Source: Fusobacterium naviforme (GTDB taxonomy: Bacteria; Bacillota; Clostridia; Lachnospirales; Lachnospiraceae). Taken from it: a stretch of 45,894 nt of DNA. Shown here piece by piece: positions 25,554 through 34,599 of the stretch; within the stretch, counting starts at the first letter, position 1; every line of letters starts with the position of its first letter. The stretch lies in the NCBI GenBank assembly GCA_003014445.1, contig PYGH01000015.1, positions 1-45,894 on the forward strand. The letters are read 5' to 3'. The position numbers were made by a program, and so were the translations under genes. The notes beneath the pieces are model-generated. The model did no database searches. It was not told where the DNA came from and worked only from the letters and a program-made list of their open reading frames with translations.

Positions 25554-26162
25554 ATGTTTTGGAATACTGTGGCCGGAGCATATGACATATTTGTCAATGT
25601 CATTAATGGAAAAACGCATAGAGCGCTGAAAGCAATCGTAGGTGATCTGATCGAGCCGGAAGACCGCGTGTTGGAGTGTGCCTGTGGAACAGGGATGTTG
25701 AGCGCTGTGATCGCAGAAAAGTGCGTATCGCTCACAGCGACTGATTTTGCGCCGAAGATGTTAAAATATGCCGAAAAGAATTGTGCTGCTTTCAGAAATG
25801 TAGTCTTTCAGCAGGAAGATATTCTCTCGCTGGATTTCCCGGATAATTCTTTTGACAAGGTGGTCGCAGGGAATGTGATTCACTTATTGGACGATCCTTT
25901 GAAGGCTCTCGGTGAGCTGAATCGAGTGTGCAAGTCTGACGGAAAGCTGATTATTCCTACCTACATGAAGCGGGATCAGAAGAGCGACATCAGCAGTTTT
26001 GTCAGGATTGCAGGAAAAGCAGGTGCTGATTTTAAACGGCAGTTTACTCTGGATAGCTATCGAAAGTTCTTCCTGGACGCCGGGTATGCGGATGTAAAGG
26101 TGCAGCTTGCTGAGGGACGTATCCCCTGTGCAGTGGCTTCAATGACGAAGAAATGCGGATAA
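25554..26162 (+). CDS. class I SAM-dependent methyltransferase
   Basis: A 202-residue Methyltransf_11-type enzyme. Motif I is LECACGTGMLSAVIA (about residues 42-56), motif II region TATDFAPKML, and the post-motif VVAGNVIHLLDDPLKALGEL. The substrate is unknown; small single-domain members methylate many small molecules. AAGAGGAAGC precedes the ATG. It follows tag by 118 bases and ends at a strong hairpin. Confidence 0.85.
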   Translation: MFWNTVAGAYDIFVNVINGKTHRALKAIVGDLIEPEDRVLECACGTGMLSAVIAEKCVSLTATDFAPKMLKYAEKNCAAFRNVVFQQEDILSLDFPDNSFDKVVAGNVIHLLDDPLKALGELNRVCKSDGKLIIPTYMKRDQKSDISSFVRIAGKAGADFKRQFTLDSYRKFFLDAGYADVKVQLAEGRIPCAVASMTKKCG

Positions 26163-26212
26163 GTAATATGTGCCCGTCTTTTACGAAGCGGCCTGAAGTA
26201 AGAACAGATTCC

Positions 26213-26263
26213 GATGAATGAGTGCGGTGACGGTATGAGACCATCGCCGCACTCATTCATCAT
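26213..26263 (+). terminator. strong hairpin after the methyltransferase gene
   Basis: Long stem beginning GATGAATGAGTGCGG and ending CCGCACTCATTCATC (15 perfect pairs) with further inner pairing. It lies between convergent genes. No clean T-run follows, so it may act as a terminator with weak tails or as an RNA-end stabiliser. Confidence 0.65.
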
Positions 26264-26309
26264 CCTGCTTATTGTAGTATTGTTCCGCCAAACTAAAACA
26301 AATTTACGG

Positions 26310-27266
26310 TCAGCGGAGATCCTTGAGATGCTCCATGTTATGGCGAACACTGTCGCAGCATTGAGCAAACTCGGCCCTTTCTTCCGGAGTCATGGGAATT
26401 TCTACTACTTTCTCGACGCCGTTGGCTCCAATGACAGCAGGGACGCCCACAAAGAGCTTATCCTGGCCATACTCTCCCTGTAGCTCGGTGCTGACAGGCA
26501 GAATCTGTTTTTCATTCGTGAAAACGATGTGAACAAGCCGCGCCAGTGTAGAGCTAATGCCATACTCCGTGCAGAATTTGCCGGAAAAGGTGACCCAGCC
26601 CGCACCAATGACCTCTTTCTTCATGGCCTCGTGGTCAAAGCGGAAGCGTTCGTCTTCCCCGGCCCACTCCGTTAACGACCGTCCTCCAAAGGTGACAGCA
26701 GACCACGGCACCATCTGTGCCGCGCCATGTTCGCCCATCATATATGCGCAGATGGACTTGTGGTCTATTCCGGTCTGTCTGGCCAGCGCCGAGCGAAGGC
26801 GGGAGCTGTCGAGCCCGGTACCTGTGCCGAATACCCGTCCCCGGGGAAGGCCGGAGAGCTGTGCGATCTCCTGCGTCACGATATCACAGGGGTTGGTAAT
26901 GTTTATGATGACGCCGTCGAAGCCGGAATCCATAATCTTTTTTACATAGCCATCTACAGCCGGGATTGTAAAATCCATCTCGGTCAGGCGGTCGTGAGTG
27001 CCGCGCAGGAGATTGATGTCACCGACACTGTTGACCAGCACATCACAGTCTCCGGCATCAGAGAAGTCACCCACCCGTACCGCAATGCGGTGCGGCAGAT
27101 AGGCCACCGAGTCAAACAGATCTTGGCATTCGCTGACGGCCTTGTCGTGGTTCTTGTCTATCAGGATAATCTCGTCGGCAATGCCCTGCACCGCCAGACT
27201 ATAGGCGCAGTGCGCTCCTACATGTCCCACACCGATAATGCCAACAACTCGTTTTTTGTTCGTCAT
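26310..27266 (-). CDS. lactate/malate-dehydrogenase-family enzyme, L-2-hydroxyisocaproate-dehydrogenase-like
   Basis: A 318-residue NAD-dependent 2-hydroxyacid dehydrogenase of the LDH/MDH fold. It has GIIGVGHVGAHCAYSLAVQG (NAD site), NITNPCDIVT, GTGTGLDSSRLR (substrate Arg) and the catalytic His in GEHG. The substrate loop region reads NSVGDINLL---HDR rather than the AGxxQKPGETR of true L-lactate dehydrogenases; this resembles L-2-hydroxyisocaproate dehydrogenase. It therefore may reduce larger 2-oxo acids. It is downstream of the lactate-permease-like gene (33 bases) in one operon. Confidence 0.8.
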   Translation of the reverse strand: MTNKKRVVGIIGVGHVGAHCAYSLAVQGIADEIILIDKNHDKAVSECQDLFDSVAYLPHRIAVRVGDFSDAGDCDVLVNSVGDINLLRGTHDRLTEMDFTIPAVDGYVKKIMDSGFDGVIINITNPCDIVTQEIAQLSGLPRGRVFGTGTGLDSSRLRSALARQTGIDHKSICAYMMGEHGAAQMVPWSAVTFGGRSLTEWAGEDERFRFDHEAMKKEVIGAGWVTFSGKFCTEYGISSTLARLVHIVFTNEKQILPVSTELQGEYGQDKLFVGVPAVIGANGVEKVVEIPMTPEERAEFAQCCDSVRHNMEHLKDLR

Positions 27267-27299
27267 ATTTTTTGCCCTTTCTATTCTTATATATACTTC

Positions 27300-28211
27300 T
27301 CAGATTGTTACGTTTGTAAACAGAACATTGGTATAAACCACACTCCCAACCATATAGAGCAACAGGATAATGGTGAAGGCCGGTACGGTACGGCGCATGA
27401 CCTGATTTTCATTGCCCACCTGGTCAACAGTCGCACAGGCGGCTACAGTGTTATTAGGGCAGATCATATTGCCGATTGAAGCACCGGCGTTCTGTCCTGC
27501 AAACACAATGACAGGATTAATACCCAGATTGGAAGCTGCCTGCATGTGCATATTGGCGAACATGATATTGGAGCCAAGTCCTGTGCCTGTGACAAATGAG
27601 CCGCCGGAACCGATGAGCACTGCAGCGGTGGGATAGAATGTACCGGCCACGGCCACCAGATCACTGGCAATCAGGCTCATCATGCCGGTGGAAGAGGCTT
27701 GCATCACGTAAGCCACGATGAGGAGACTTCCCATGGTGATCAGAACCGGAAGCACATGAATGGCGGTCTTTTTGCAAATGTCCAGATATTCTTCTGCTTT
27801 GACTCCAAGCGTTGCTGCACCAAGTATACCACAAATGAGGATAGTCACATCTACCCACATAATATAACCAAAGGTACACATCAGAGCAAAACCGTTCTCC
27901 ACCAGTGCAGGAAAGCCGTAACGCACAGCCAGAAGCAAGACCAGTATATAGACATAAGAGGAAATGGCGCGGAAGGATTTGCCTGTTTGCTTCTGTTCAC
28001 CGGTGTGGTGACGGTATTCCTCCGGCGTTTTGATTCCTACAATATTTTCTGCAAACGTAGCGTCACTGATATTGAAGTGTGCAAAAGCCAATAGCAGTGT
28101 CCAAATGAGAGCGGCAGGGGCTACCTTCATAGCAGGCTTTCTGAAAGCCAAAATACCTATTAACACAAAGAGAATGGGACTGAGCGCAGCAATAAAATTG
28201 ACGAAACTCAT
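27300..28211 (-). CDS. L-lactate permease (LctP) family protein, internally shortened
   Basis: A 303-residue membrane protein; LctP carriers are normally about 500-550 residues. The first 45 residues match the LctP N-terminus (LSPILFVLIGILAFRKPAMK). The sequence then jumps through a hydrophilic stretch (TPEEYRHHTGEQKQTGK) to the C-terminal half, SSYVYILVLLLAVR, with GSGGSFVTGTGLGSNIMFAN and GQNAGASIGNM, the family core. About 200 residues are missing but the frame is kept. AAAGGAGGCCTG precedes the ATG. It may be an in-frame deletion derivative with lost or changed function. Confidence 0.78.
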   Translation of the reverse strand: MSFVNFIAALSPILFVLIGILAFRKPAMKVAPAALIWTLLLAFAHFNISDATFAENIVGIKTPEEYRHHTGEQKQTGKSFRAISSYVYILVLLLAVRYGFPALVENGFALMCTFGYIMWVDVTILICGILGAATLGVKAEEYLDICKKTAIHVLPVLITMGSLLIVAYVMQASSTGMMSLIASDLVAVAGTFYPTAAVLIGSGGSFVTGTGLGSNIMFANMHMQAASNLGINPVIVFAGQNAGASIGNMICPNNTVAACATVDQVGNENQVMRRTVPAFTIILLLYMVGSVVYTNVLFTNVTI

Positions 28212-28309
28212 AAGGACAGGCCTCCTTTTCTTTCAGAAACGTCGTGTTCGTGCTGTCGTATATTTCACATCCCCAGATCCGTTGGCCAGGCAGAAAAAGG
28301 GGAAAGAAA

Positions 28310-28351
28310 CTAAAATAAAAGAGCGGTTCCGCCCATTGGGCGGAACCGCTC
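28310..28351 (-). terminator. strong intrinsic terminator after the small membrane protein gene
   Basis: Perfect 14-bp stem GAGCGGTTCCGCCC (28321-28334) / GGGCGGAACCGCTC (28338-28351) with a three-base loop. On the minus strand it is followed by TTTTATTTTAG. It separates the small gene from the permease, or attenuates transcription into it. Confidence 0.88.
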
Positions 28352-28377
28352 TCGTTGTAATCGTGTCAAAATGATTA

Positions 28378-28590
28378 TCAAGCTGGCTGCTTCGCTGTTG
28401 GGTAGATCAGATTGCCGTATACCGATACCAGGATTAAAATTAGTCCCAGAACGGACAGTAGAATCAGCGCAGCAAAAATGGACACCACATTCATGGTGTC
28501 CATCATAGCAACCGTGTAGGCGCAGCAAGCAGCGGTGGCTGCAAAAGCAGACATTGCAGAGGAAGAAAAACGGAACATGGTATCCTTCAT
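28378..28590 (-). CDS. small membrane protein of unknown function
   Basis: A 70-residue protein from ATG 28590 (AGAGGGG upstream); the longer frame from 28668 has no good ribosome site. It has two hydrophobic stretches, SAMSAFAATAACCAYTVAMM and FAALILLSVLGLILILVSVY. No family is recognised. It lies upstream of the lactate-permease operon, behind a terminator. Confidence 0.55.
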   Translation of the reverse strand: MKDTMFRFSSSAMSAFAATAACCAYTVAMMDTMNVVSIFAALILLSVLGLILILVSVYGNLIYPTAKQPA

Positions 28591-28754
28591 GTCAGACCCC
28601 TCTCTTTTTTCAAATAAACTTGCATACGTTTTGTGAAAATTTTTGTCATTGCATTTCATGACTTTCAATATAAAAGGATTATTAAAATCTGGAGGGAATG
28701 AGTCAGCTGGAACGCCTGCACCCTGTAATACCGCTCTTTAAAGTTTTCGTCCGT

Positions 28755-30104
28755 TCAGCCTTCTCTCAGCTCTTCGATATGCCGAAGTGTGTGAAGTGCC
28801 ATCAGGGCGGCGGCAGCGATCATCACGAAATCTACCAGCGGCTGTGTAAACCAGACGGCTTTAATTCCAAATAGTCTTGGGAGCACAATGATGGCAGGTA
28901 CAAACAGAATGAGTTGTCTCAGCATGACGATGATGCCGGCTTTCTTCCCGTCTCCGATCGCCTGAAAAAAGGTGATCATCATCACCATTACGCCGTACAG
29001 AATGAATACGCTGTAGAACAGCCGGAAGTTATGTACGCCCTGTAGGATAATAGTTGTTTCCACACCGAACAGAGCGAGGATCTGATGTGATAACAGCAGT
29101 GCTGGTATCCAGAATAAACTCGCAAGAATGAGTGCGCCGATGGAAAACACCCTCATCGTTTCCCGCACGCGGTCGAACTGCTTTGCTCCGAAATTTGTAC
29201 CGATCACCGGCTGCAGGCCCTGACTCATTCCCCAGAGCGGGATGAAAGAGAAGGCATATACTCTTAAAGACGCGGCCATCAGAATTCCGCTTGTATCTCC
29301 GCCGTATTGGAATGACATCTTATAGAGCATGGTCTGCTGAATCATGAAAAGGATTTGCATCATCATAGCCGAGATACCCACGGCAAACATCTCTGTCATG
29401 ATCTTTCGGTCAGAGCGGATGCGATGTATCCGGACGAGCTTGCTCTTTCTTTTGAAGTAATAGAGCGTAACAGCGGCCTGAACAAGCTGAGCGCTGATGG
29501 TTGCAAGCGCGGCGCCTTCGATGGCGTAATCACCCATAACAGTCATGAGGATGGGATCGAGGATGATGTTCAGCAGAGCGCCGAGCCCCATGATCATCAT
29601 GGCTTTTTTCATCAGTCCCTCGCCGCGCATGACCATGTTGGCGCTCTGGGTGAAGTTTACGAAGAGAGAGCCGATAAATATGACGCGCAGATATCTGAGT
29701 CCAAGTGTCCGGATCTCCCCGCTCGCGCCGACTATAGTCAGAAAATGCGGAGCAAGGAGAAGACCGCTCACCGTGATGACTGCGGAGAAGGAAAGCACCC
29801 AGAAAATGAGATTCCCCATGATTTTGTCCACAGTGACCTGATCACCTTTTCCGATTGCCCTGGAGAGCACCGATGCGGAGCCGACGCCGAGCAGCGTGGA
29901 CACGCCGCTGTTAAGAAAGGTCAGCGGCGCGGCAACGCCGCAGGCCGTCATGGCGTTTTGTCCTATGATATTCCCCGCAAATATCCCGTCCATGAGCGGA
30001 TACAGACCGATCACAATCATTCCGAGTACCGCCGGAACAGAGAGCTGAAACAGCAGCTCCAGGGGCTTTCTGGTGAGTAACTGTTCTTTCATAGCTTGCT
30101 TCAC
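28755..30104 (-). CDS. MATE-family efflux transporter
   Basis: A 449-residue, 12-helix membrane protein with the MATE features FQLSVPAVLGMIVIGLYPLM and DGIFAGNIIGQNA in helix 1-2, SRAIGKGD and NMVMRGEGLMKKAM, and the second-half GMSQGLQPVIGTNFGA. It exports drugs or other organic cations in exchange for Na+ or H+. The start is a GTG at 30104 behind AGGAGG, 15 bases after the ABC gene. It is the last gene of the TetR-ABC-ABC-MATE operon. Confidence 0.92.
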   Translation of the reverse strand: MKQAMKEQLLTRKPLELLFQLSVPAVLGMIVIGLYPLMDGIFAGNIIGQNAMTACGVAAPLTFLNSGVSTLLGVGSASVLSRAIGKGDQVTVDKIMGNLIFWVLSFSAVITVSGLLLAPHFLTIVGASGEIRTLGLRYLRVIFIGSLFVNFTQSANMVMRGEGLMKKAMMIMGLGALLNIILDPILMTVMGDYAIEGAALATISAQLVQAAVTLYYFKRKSKLVRIHRIRSDRKIMTEMFAVGISAMMMQILFMIQQTMLYKMSFQYGGDTSGILMAASLRVYAFSFIPLWGMSQGLQPVIGTNFGAKQFDRVRETMRVFSIGALILASLFWIPALLLSHQILALFGVETTIILQGVHNFRLFYSVFILYGVMVMMITFFQAIGDGKKAGIIVMLRQLILFVPAIIVLPRLFGIKAVWFTQPLVDFVMIAAAALMALHTLRHIEELREG

Positions 30105-30119
30105 GTTGTATTCCTCCTG

Positions 30120-31856
30120 TCAGTTGGCGATCTTCCAGGCAGTAGCCGTATGCTTCATTGAGACCAGAGTTCTGTAAAGACCATCCTCCGCCATGAGTGC
30201 TTCGTGAGTGCCCTGCTGCTCTATGGCGCCTTGATTCAGAACGAGAATCTGGTCGGCGTTTCGGATGGTGGAGAGCTGGTGGGCGATCATGATGACGGTT
30301 TTATTTTTCGTCAGAGCTTCAATGGCCAGTCTGAGTTTATCCTCATTTTCGGGATCTATATTTGCTGTCGCCTCATCAAACATGACAATCGGGGCATTTT
30401 TCAGCATGGCCCTCGCAATAGAAATTCTCTGCTTTTCTCCGCCGGAGAGGTTGGCGCCGCCTTCTCCGATCAGGGTGTCATAGCCCTTTGGCAGTGCCTC
30501 GATGAAATCGTGGCACATCGCTTTTCTGGCAGCGCTGATTACTTCTTCCCTGCTTGCATCTGGATTGCCAAAGCGGATATTGTTCTCAATGGTATCCTCA
30601 AAGAGATATACATTTTGAAATACCATGGAGATATGACTCATCAGATTCGGGAGTGTATAGTCCTTCAGATTTTTTCCGTCAAGCAGGATCTCTCCGGAGC
30701 TGACGTCCCAGAATCTGGCGATGAGATTGCAGAGGGTCGTCTTTCCGCTGCCGGAGGGACCGACAATGGCGGTCATCGTATTTCCTTTGAGCGTGCAGGA
30801 GATATGATTTAAAATCGGCTTCTCCTCATAAGAAAAGCTGACGTCTCTGAATTCAATGGCAGGTTGTCGGATCGGTGTGTTTTCCGATCCCTCCTCGATC
30901 TCGGGTATCTGTTCAAAATATTTCAGGCTGTCGATGGAATGCTCTGCAATTCTCAGTATGGCCATGGAGCTGCCGGCGGCCTTGATTCCCTCAAAGATCA
31001 CGAAACTGGCGATCATGGCCATGACTGCATCCGCCAGAGGCATTTCTCCGATGAGATAGTAGCGGACGGACAGGAGGATCATTGCGGTGGCAGCGGCGCC
31101 GAGGACGATGCGCTGCAGAGCAATATAGGGCGTGAGCATTTTTTCAAGCTTCATTGTGATGGCGCAGTTTTCCTCAAAGGCGCCCTGCAGCGCCTTATTG
31201 TTCCGGCCGCTCAGATGATAGGACTTGATCACCTGCATTCCCTGTACAGTTTCCAGTACCTGTTTTGTCAGATGTGCCTGCGCAGTGCCGATCTCACCGA
31301 CGTTTTTTCTGGAGCGTTTTTCCATGAGGTCGGTGACGATCAGAAACACAAGCACGCCGACTGCCGCTGTTATACCGACTGTCACATGCAGGCTGAATAA
31401 CGCCAGTACAAACACAACTGTATTCAGCGCTCCTCCCAGCACCAGAACCAGCAGCATAGGAACCTGCATCTCAATCTGACTCAGCGTGGTGGTGCTGAGA
31501 GAAGTGAGCTTCCCCAGATTGAATTCACTGAAAAAGCCCATAGGGACTTTTTTTAGTTTATTTCCGATGAGAATTCTCTTATCTGCGGCCATGAAATATC
31601 CGGCATGGGTCTGCTCCAGCTGAGAGATGTACTGTGTCACAATCTTTCCGAGCAGACTGAGCAGCAGGATGCCCAGAACGATCAGAGTATCCTCCCTCCG
31701 GAGTCCTGTGCCAAAGATCTTGAGCAGAACGTAGTAAACCGCAGCCATCTGCATTGCGTTGAATACCGCGCAGAGAAATCCGGCGAGAATGGATCTTCGG
31801 ATATTTGTCTGTTCCTTCTCTGCAAAGGTCCATATTTTTTTAAATACTGTAATCAT
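30120..31856 (-). CDS. ABC exporter half-transporter (second subunit)
   Basis: A 578-residue protein: six-helix membrane domain (residues about 1-310) fused to an ATPase domain. It has Walker A GPSGSGKTT, signature LSGGEKQRISIARAM, Walker B IVMFDEATANID and switch His in IAHQ. ATG 31856 is chosen because AAGGAGGACA precedes it; this makes a 17-base overlap with the upstream ABC gene, indicating translational coupling and a heterodimer. Substrate unknown; drugs, lipids or siderophores are all possible. Confidence 0.9.
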   Translation of the reverse strand: MITVFKKIWTFAEKEQTNIRRSILAGFLCAVFNAMQMAAVYYVLLKIFGTGLRREDTLIVLGILLLSLLGKIVTQYISQLEQTHAGYFMAADKRILIGNKLKKVPMGFFSEFNLGKLTSLSTTTLSQIEMQVPMLLVLVLGGALNTVVFVLALFSLHVTVGITAAVGVLVFLIVTDLMEKRSRKNVGEIGTAQAHLTKQVLETVQGMQVIKSYHLSGRNNKALQGAFEENCAITMKLEKMLTPYIALQRIVLGAAATAMILLSVRYYLIGEMPLADAVMAMIASFVIFEGIKAAGSSMAILRIAEHSIDSLKYFEQIPEIEEGSENTPIRQPAIEFRDVSFSYEEKPILNHISCTLKGNTMTAIVGPSGSGKTTLCNLIARFWDVSSGEILLDGKNLKDYTLPNLMSHISMVFQNVYLFEDTIENNIRFGNPDASREEVISAARKAMCHDFIEALPKGYDTLIGEGGANLSGGEKQRISIARAMLKNAPIVMFDEATANIDPENEDKLRLAIEALTKNKTVIMIAHQLSTIRNADQILVLNQGAIEQQGTHEALMAEDGLYRTLVSMKHTATAWKIAN

Positions 31857-33567
31857 AATTGTCCTCCTTGATTGCGGCATTCCATAAGGACTGATAGCTC
31901 TTCGATTTTTCAAGCAGCTCCCTGTGATTTCCAGCGCTTTCGATCCGGCCATTTTCAAGCACAAATATTTTGTCTGCATTTACAATGGTTCTGAGTCTGT
32001 GCGCGATCAGAATCAGAGTTTTGCCCTTCACCAGCTTGCTGATTGCCGCCTGGACAATACTCTCATTTTCCGTGTCCATATAGGAGGTGGCTTCATCCAG
32101 GATCACGATGGGTGCATTTTTCAGCATGGCCCTTGCAATAGAAATTCTCTGCTTTTCTCCGCCGGACAGATGCCCGCCGCCTTCTCCGACAGGGGTGTCA
32201 TAGCCTTTCGCAAGATTCCGGATGAATTCATCGCAGCCGGACAGTTTTGCTATCTGCTCCACCTCTTCATCGCTGGCGGACGGCCGCCCGATTCTGATAT
32301 TTTCCCGGACTGACATATCAAACAGGTAGATGTCCTGCGACACATAGGAGATGAGCTCTGACAGCTGCTCAAGCGGGAGCTCGCGGATGTCACGCCCGCC
32401 GATTTTTACCGCTCCGGAATCTGCATTCCAGAAGCCGGCGATCAGCTTCGTGATCGTGGATTTCCCGCTTCCTGAGGGGCCGACAAAGGCAGTTACCTGC
32501 GCCTCCTGTATGGACAGGCTGACATGCTCCAGTATGTTCCGTTCCCCTGTGTAGGAAAAGCTGACATCCTTCAGCTCAATATCGTGCCCGGACAGAGGAG
32601 CCTTTGTTTTTCCGTGTTCCAGCTCAGGCGATTCCAGGATCAGACTGATTTCCTTTGTGATGGTGCCGATTCTCGACAGATCGTCCACATAGTTTGTGGC
32701 AGTCAGGATATTTTCTATCGTCCCGAAGGAGAGGACAACGATGGTCACCAGCACGGAGACAGAGAGGGAGTTGTTTATATAAAACCAGACGGCACAGGGC
32801 AGGATTGTGAGCAGTGACATGGGGGCTGTTTTTCTGTAGGCGGCAACTCCGAGCATGCACTCCTTCATCCAGTGGTAATAAAAGCCCGCATTATTGTATA
32901 CGGCATCGCTGTATTTCTGATAGGAGGCATCGCTCTGATTGAACATCTTTATGACCTCGATCCCCCGGATATATTCGACCACCGCATTGTTCATTCTCTG
33001 ATTGATCTCAACCGACTTCTGATATTTTTCTCCATAGCTGTTCATGACTGATTTCATGAAGAACATTCCAATGACAGGAGGGATCAGAGAGAGCAGGGTC
33101 AGTCTCCAGTCCAGGGCAAACATGTAGATCATCAGGAGCACCGGGCCTGCAATATTGGCGGTCATCTCAGGGATGATGTGCGCCAGGGTCGTCTCCATGG
33201 AATCCACCTGATCTACAATGATATTTTTCAGTCTGCCGGAAGGAATGTTCATCACATTTCCAAGCGGCATTTTGTAGAGCTTCTGTGCAAGCATCTCTCT
33301 GATCTGCTTCAGCATTTTGAAGGTCGCTCTGTGGGAGACAGAGGTGGAGCAGGCTGCGAACAGCTCCTTCAGAATGAGAAAAGTGAAAAGATACAGTCCG
33401 AATCTGAGAAAGGGATCGAATGTATCTGTTCCATTTATCAGAGCGACGATTATTTTTGATAGAATGATATAGCCGAGCAGGCCGCAGATGACGCTTAGTA
33501 TTGCCCAAAATACGCTCAGCATATTGGTATATTTGTACCGTGCCATATATCCTTTGATTAAATTCAT
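31840..33567 (-). CDS. ABC exporter half-transporter (first subunit)
   Basis: A 575-residue protein with a six-helix domain followed by an ATPase domain: Walker A GPSGSGKST, signature LSGGEKQRISIARAM, Walker B IVILDEATSYMD and IAHR. Both catalytic sites look intact, unlike many heterodimeric exporters with one degenerate site. The weak AAGGCGGA site before 33567 leaves the alternative start at MARYKY (33546) open. It follows the TetR gene by 45 bases. Confidence 0.9.
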   Translation of the reverse strand: MNLIKGYMARYKYTNMLSVFWAILSVICGLLGYIILSKIIVALINGTDTFDPFLRFGLYLFTFLILKELFAACSTSVSHRATFKMLKQIREMLAQKLYKMPLGNVMNIPSGRLKNIIVDQVDSMETTLAHIIPEMTANIAGPVLLMIYMFALDWRLTLLSLIPPVIGMFFMKSVMNSYGEKYQKSVEINQRMNNAVVEYIRGIEVIKMFNQSDASYQKYSDAVYNNAGFYYHWMKECMLGVAAYRKTAPMSLLTILPCAVWFYINNSLSVSVLVTIVVLSFGTIENILTATNYVDDLSRIGTITKEISLILESPELEHGKTKAPLSGHDIELKDVSFSYTGERNILEHVSLSIQEAQVTAFVGPSGSGKSTITKLIAGFWNADSGAVKIGGRDIRELPLEQLSELISYVSQDIYLFDMSVRENIRIGRPSASDEEVEQIAKLSGCDEFIRNLAKGYDTPVGEGGGHLSGGEKQRISIARAMLKNAPIVILDEATSYMDTENESIVQAAISKLVKGKTLILIAHRLRTIVNADKIFVLENGRIESAGNHRELLEKSKSYQSLWNAAIKEDNYDYSI

Positions 33568-33612
33568 CCTGTCTGTTCCGCCTTTCCTTGGGTTTTCTTT
33601 TCCTTCCGTTTA

Positions 33613-34221
33613 TTACAGTTCATCCTTCTCTAACTCCTTTCCCTGCTTTAAGAGCAGGATCAGCATTTCCTCCAGCAGAGCCCGGTTATTCCTGAAGCTT
33701 TCGCGCGCATCCAGCACATCGGAGGCCAGGATCATGGCATTGATAAAATGTGTGAGGAGCTCAAACGAGGCAGTATGAAGAAAGGCAGCAGGAAGGGGCT
33801 TTATAACCTGCATCATCTCCTCCCGAGTCTGTTCCTTTAGAGTATTAAACAGGACTTCCAGCTCCGGCTTCCTCTTCTTTTCTATGAGAAACTGGACATA
33901 GAGCGACATGTAGGGATTGTCATCAACCAGCTTTTCAAAGAGCTGATTCGCCCAGAAATTCACTTCATCGCCCGCCTGGTATTCAGTGATATGCTCTCTG
34001 ATTACCTTCGTCCGGTATTCAATTCCGGCGATCATCAGATCATGAAGGATCTCTACCGTGTTCCTGTAATAGTGATAGACACCGCCCTTTGACATGCTTG
34101 TCCCGGCAATCACATCTTCCATAGTGGTGGATGAAAAGCCCTTTGAGGTGATGATTTTCGCGGCTGCCTGCATGATTTCCATTTTTCTTTCTTCAGAACT
34201 CAATCTTCTCGCTGCGCACAT
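33613..34221 (-). CDS. TetR-family transcriptional regulator
   Basis: A 202-residue regulator. The N-terminal helix-turn-helix (residues about 10-55) has ILQAA-like MQAAAKIITSKGFSSTTMED and GTSMSKGGVYHYYRN; the rest is a helical ligand-binding domain. It is the first gene of an exporter operon and probably represses it until a substrate binds. AAAGGAGG precedes the ATG. A palindrome at its promoter supports self-regulation. Confidence 0.92.
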   Translation of the reverse strand: MCAARRLSSEERKMEIMQAAAKIITSKGFSSTTMEDVIAGTSMSKGGVYHYYRNTVEILHDLMIAGIEYRTKVIREHITEYQAGDEVNFWANQLFEKLVDDNPYMSLYVQFLIEKKRKPELEVLFNTLKEQTREEMMQVIKPLPAAFLHTASFELLTHFINAMILASDVLDARESFRNNRALLEEMLILLLKQGKELEKDEL

Positions 34222-34236
34222 ATAGCCTCCTTTTGT

Positions 34237-34258
34237 TTATCGACGGTTGCGTCGGTAA
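34237..34258. promoter_or_regulatory. candidate TetR operator
   Basis: Arms TTATCGACG (34237-34245) and CGTCGGTAA (34250-34258) form an inverted repeat with one mismatch and a four-base gap. It covers the expected transcription start just downstream of the -10 box, the usual position for TetR self-repression. Confidence 0.65.
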
Positions 34259-34262
34259 GACA

Positions 34263-34291
34263 ATTATATAATGGTTAGCGTTAACAAACAA
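34263..34291 (-). promoter_or_regulatory. sigma-70-type promoter of the tetR-ABC-ABC-MATE operon
   Basis: Minus strand: -35 TTGTTT (34291-34286) and a perfect -10 TATAAT (34268-34263), 17 bases apart, about 40 bases before the TetR start codon. Confidence 0.7.
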
Positions 34292-34599
34292 GCCCCCGGG
34301 GAGATATTTGCAAAAAAATATACCGAAATAAAAGTTTATTCTGATTGCAGCTATTAAGTCGAATTTTCCTTCATGGGTGTGGGAAAGGAAGTTAAGATTT
34401 GTTTGCAGACCTGTTTTTGATAAGAGTATCCCGGGTACCATGGTTTTTGCAGGGAATATTTTGTATGATAGGACTGTCAGGACGGGCAGAGCTTTGCCGC
34501 CTGGGAGGAAGATATAGCATAAGGGATATCAATCCAGACAGAAGTTTATGTGAGATAAGAATGTACAGGGTATGGTATGCCGAGTGGCGGGAGGTGTTT

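Noticed and set aside
29355-30080. 241-codon plus-strand frame over the MATE gene
   Set aside because: His/Asp/Glu-rich reverse reading of a membrane protein gene without start signals.
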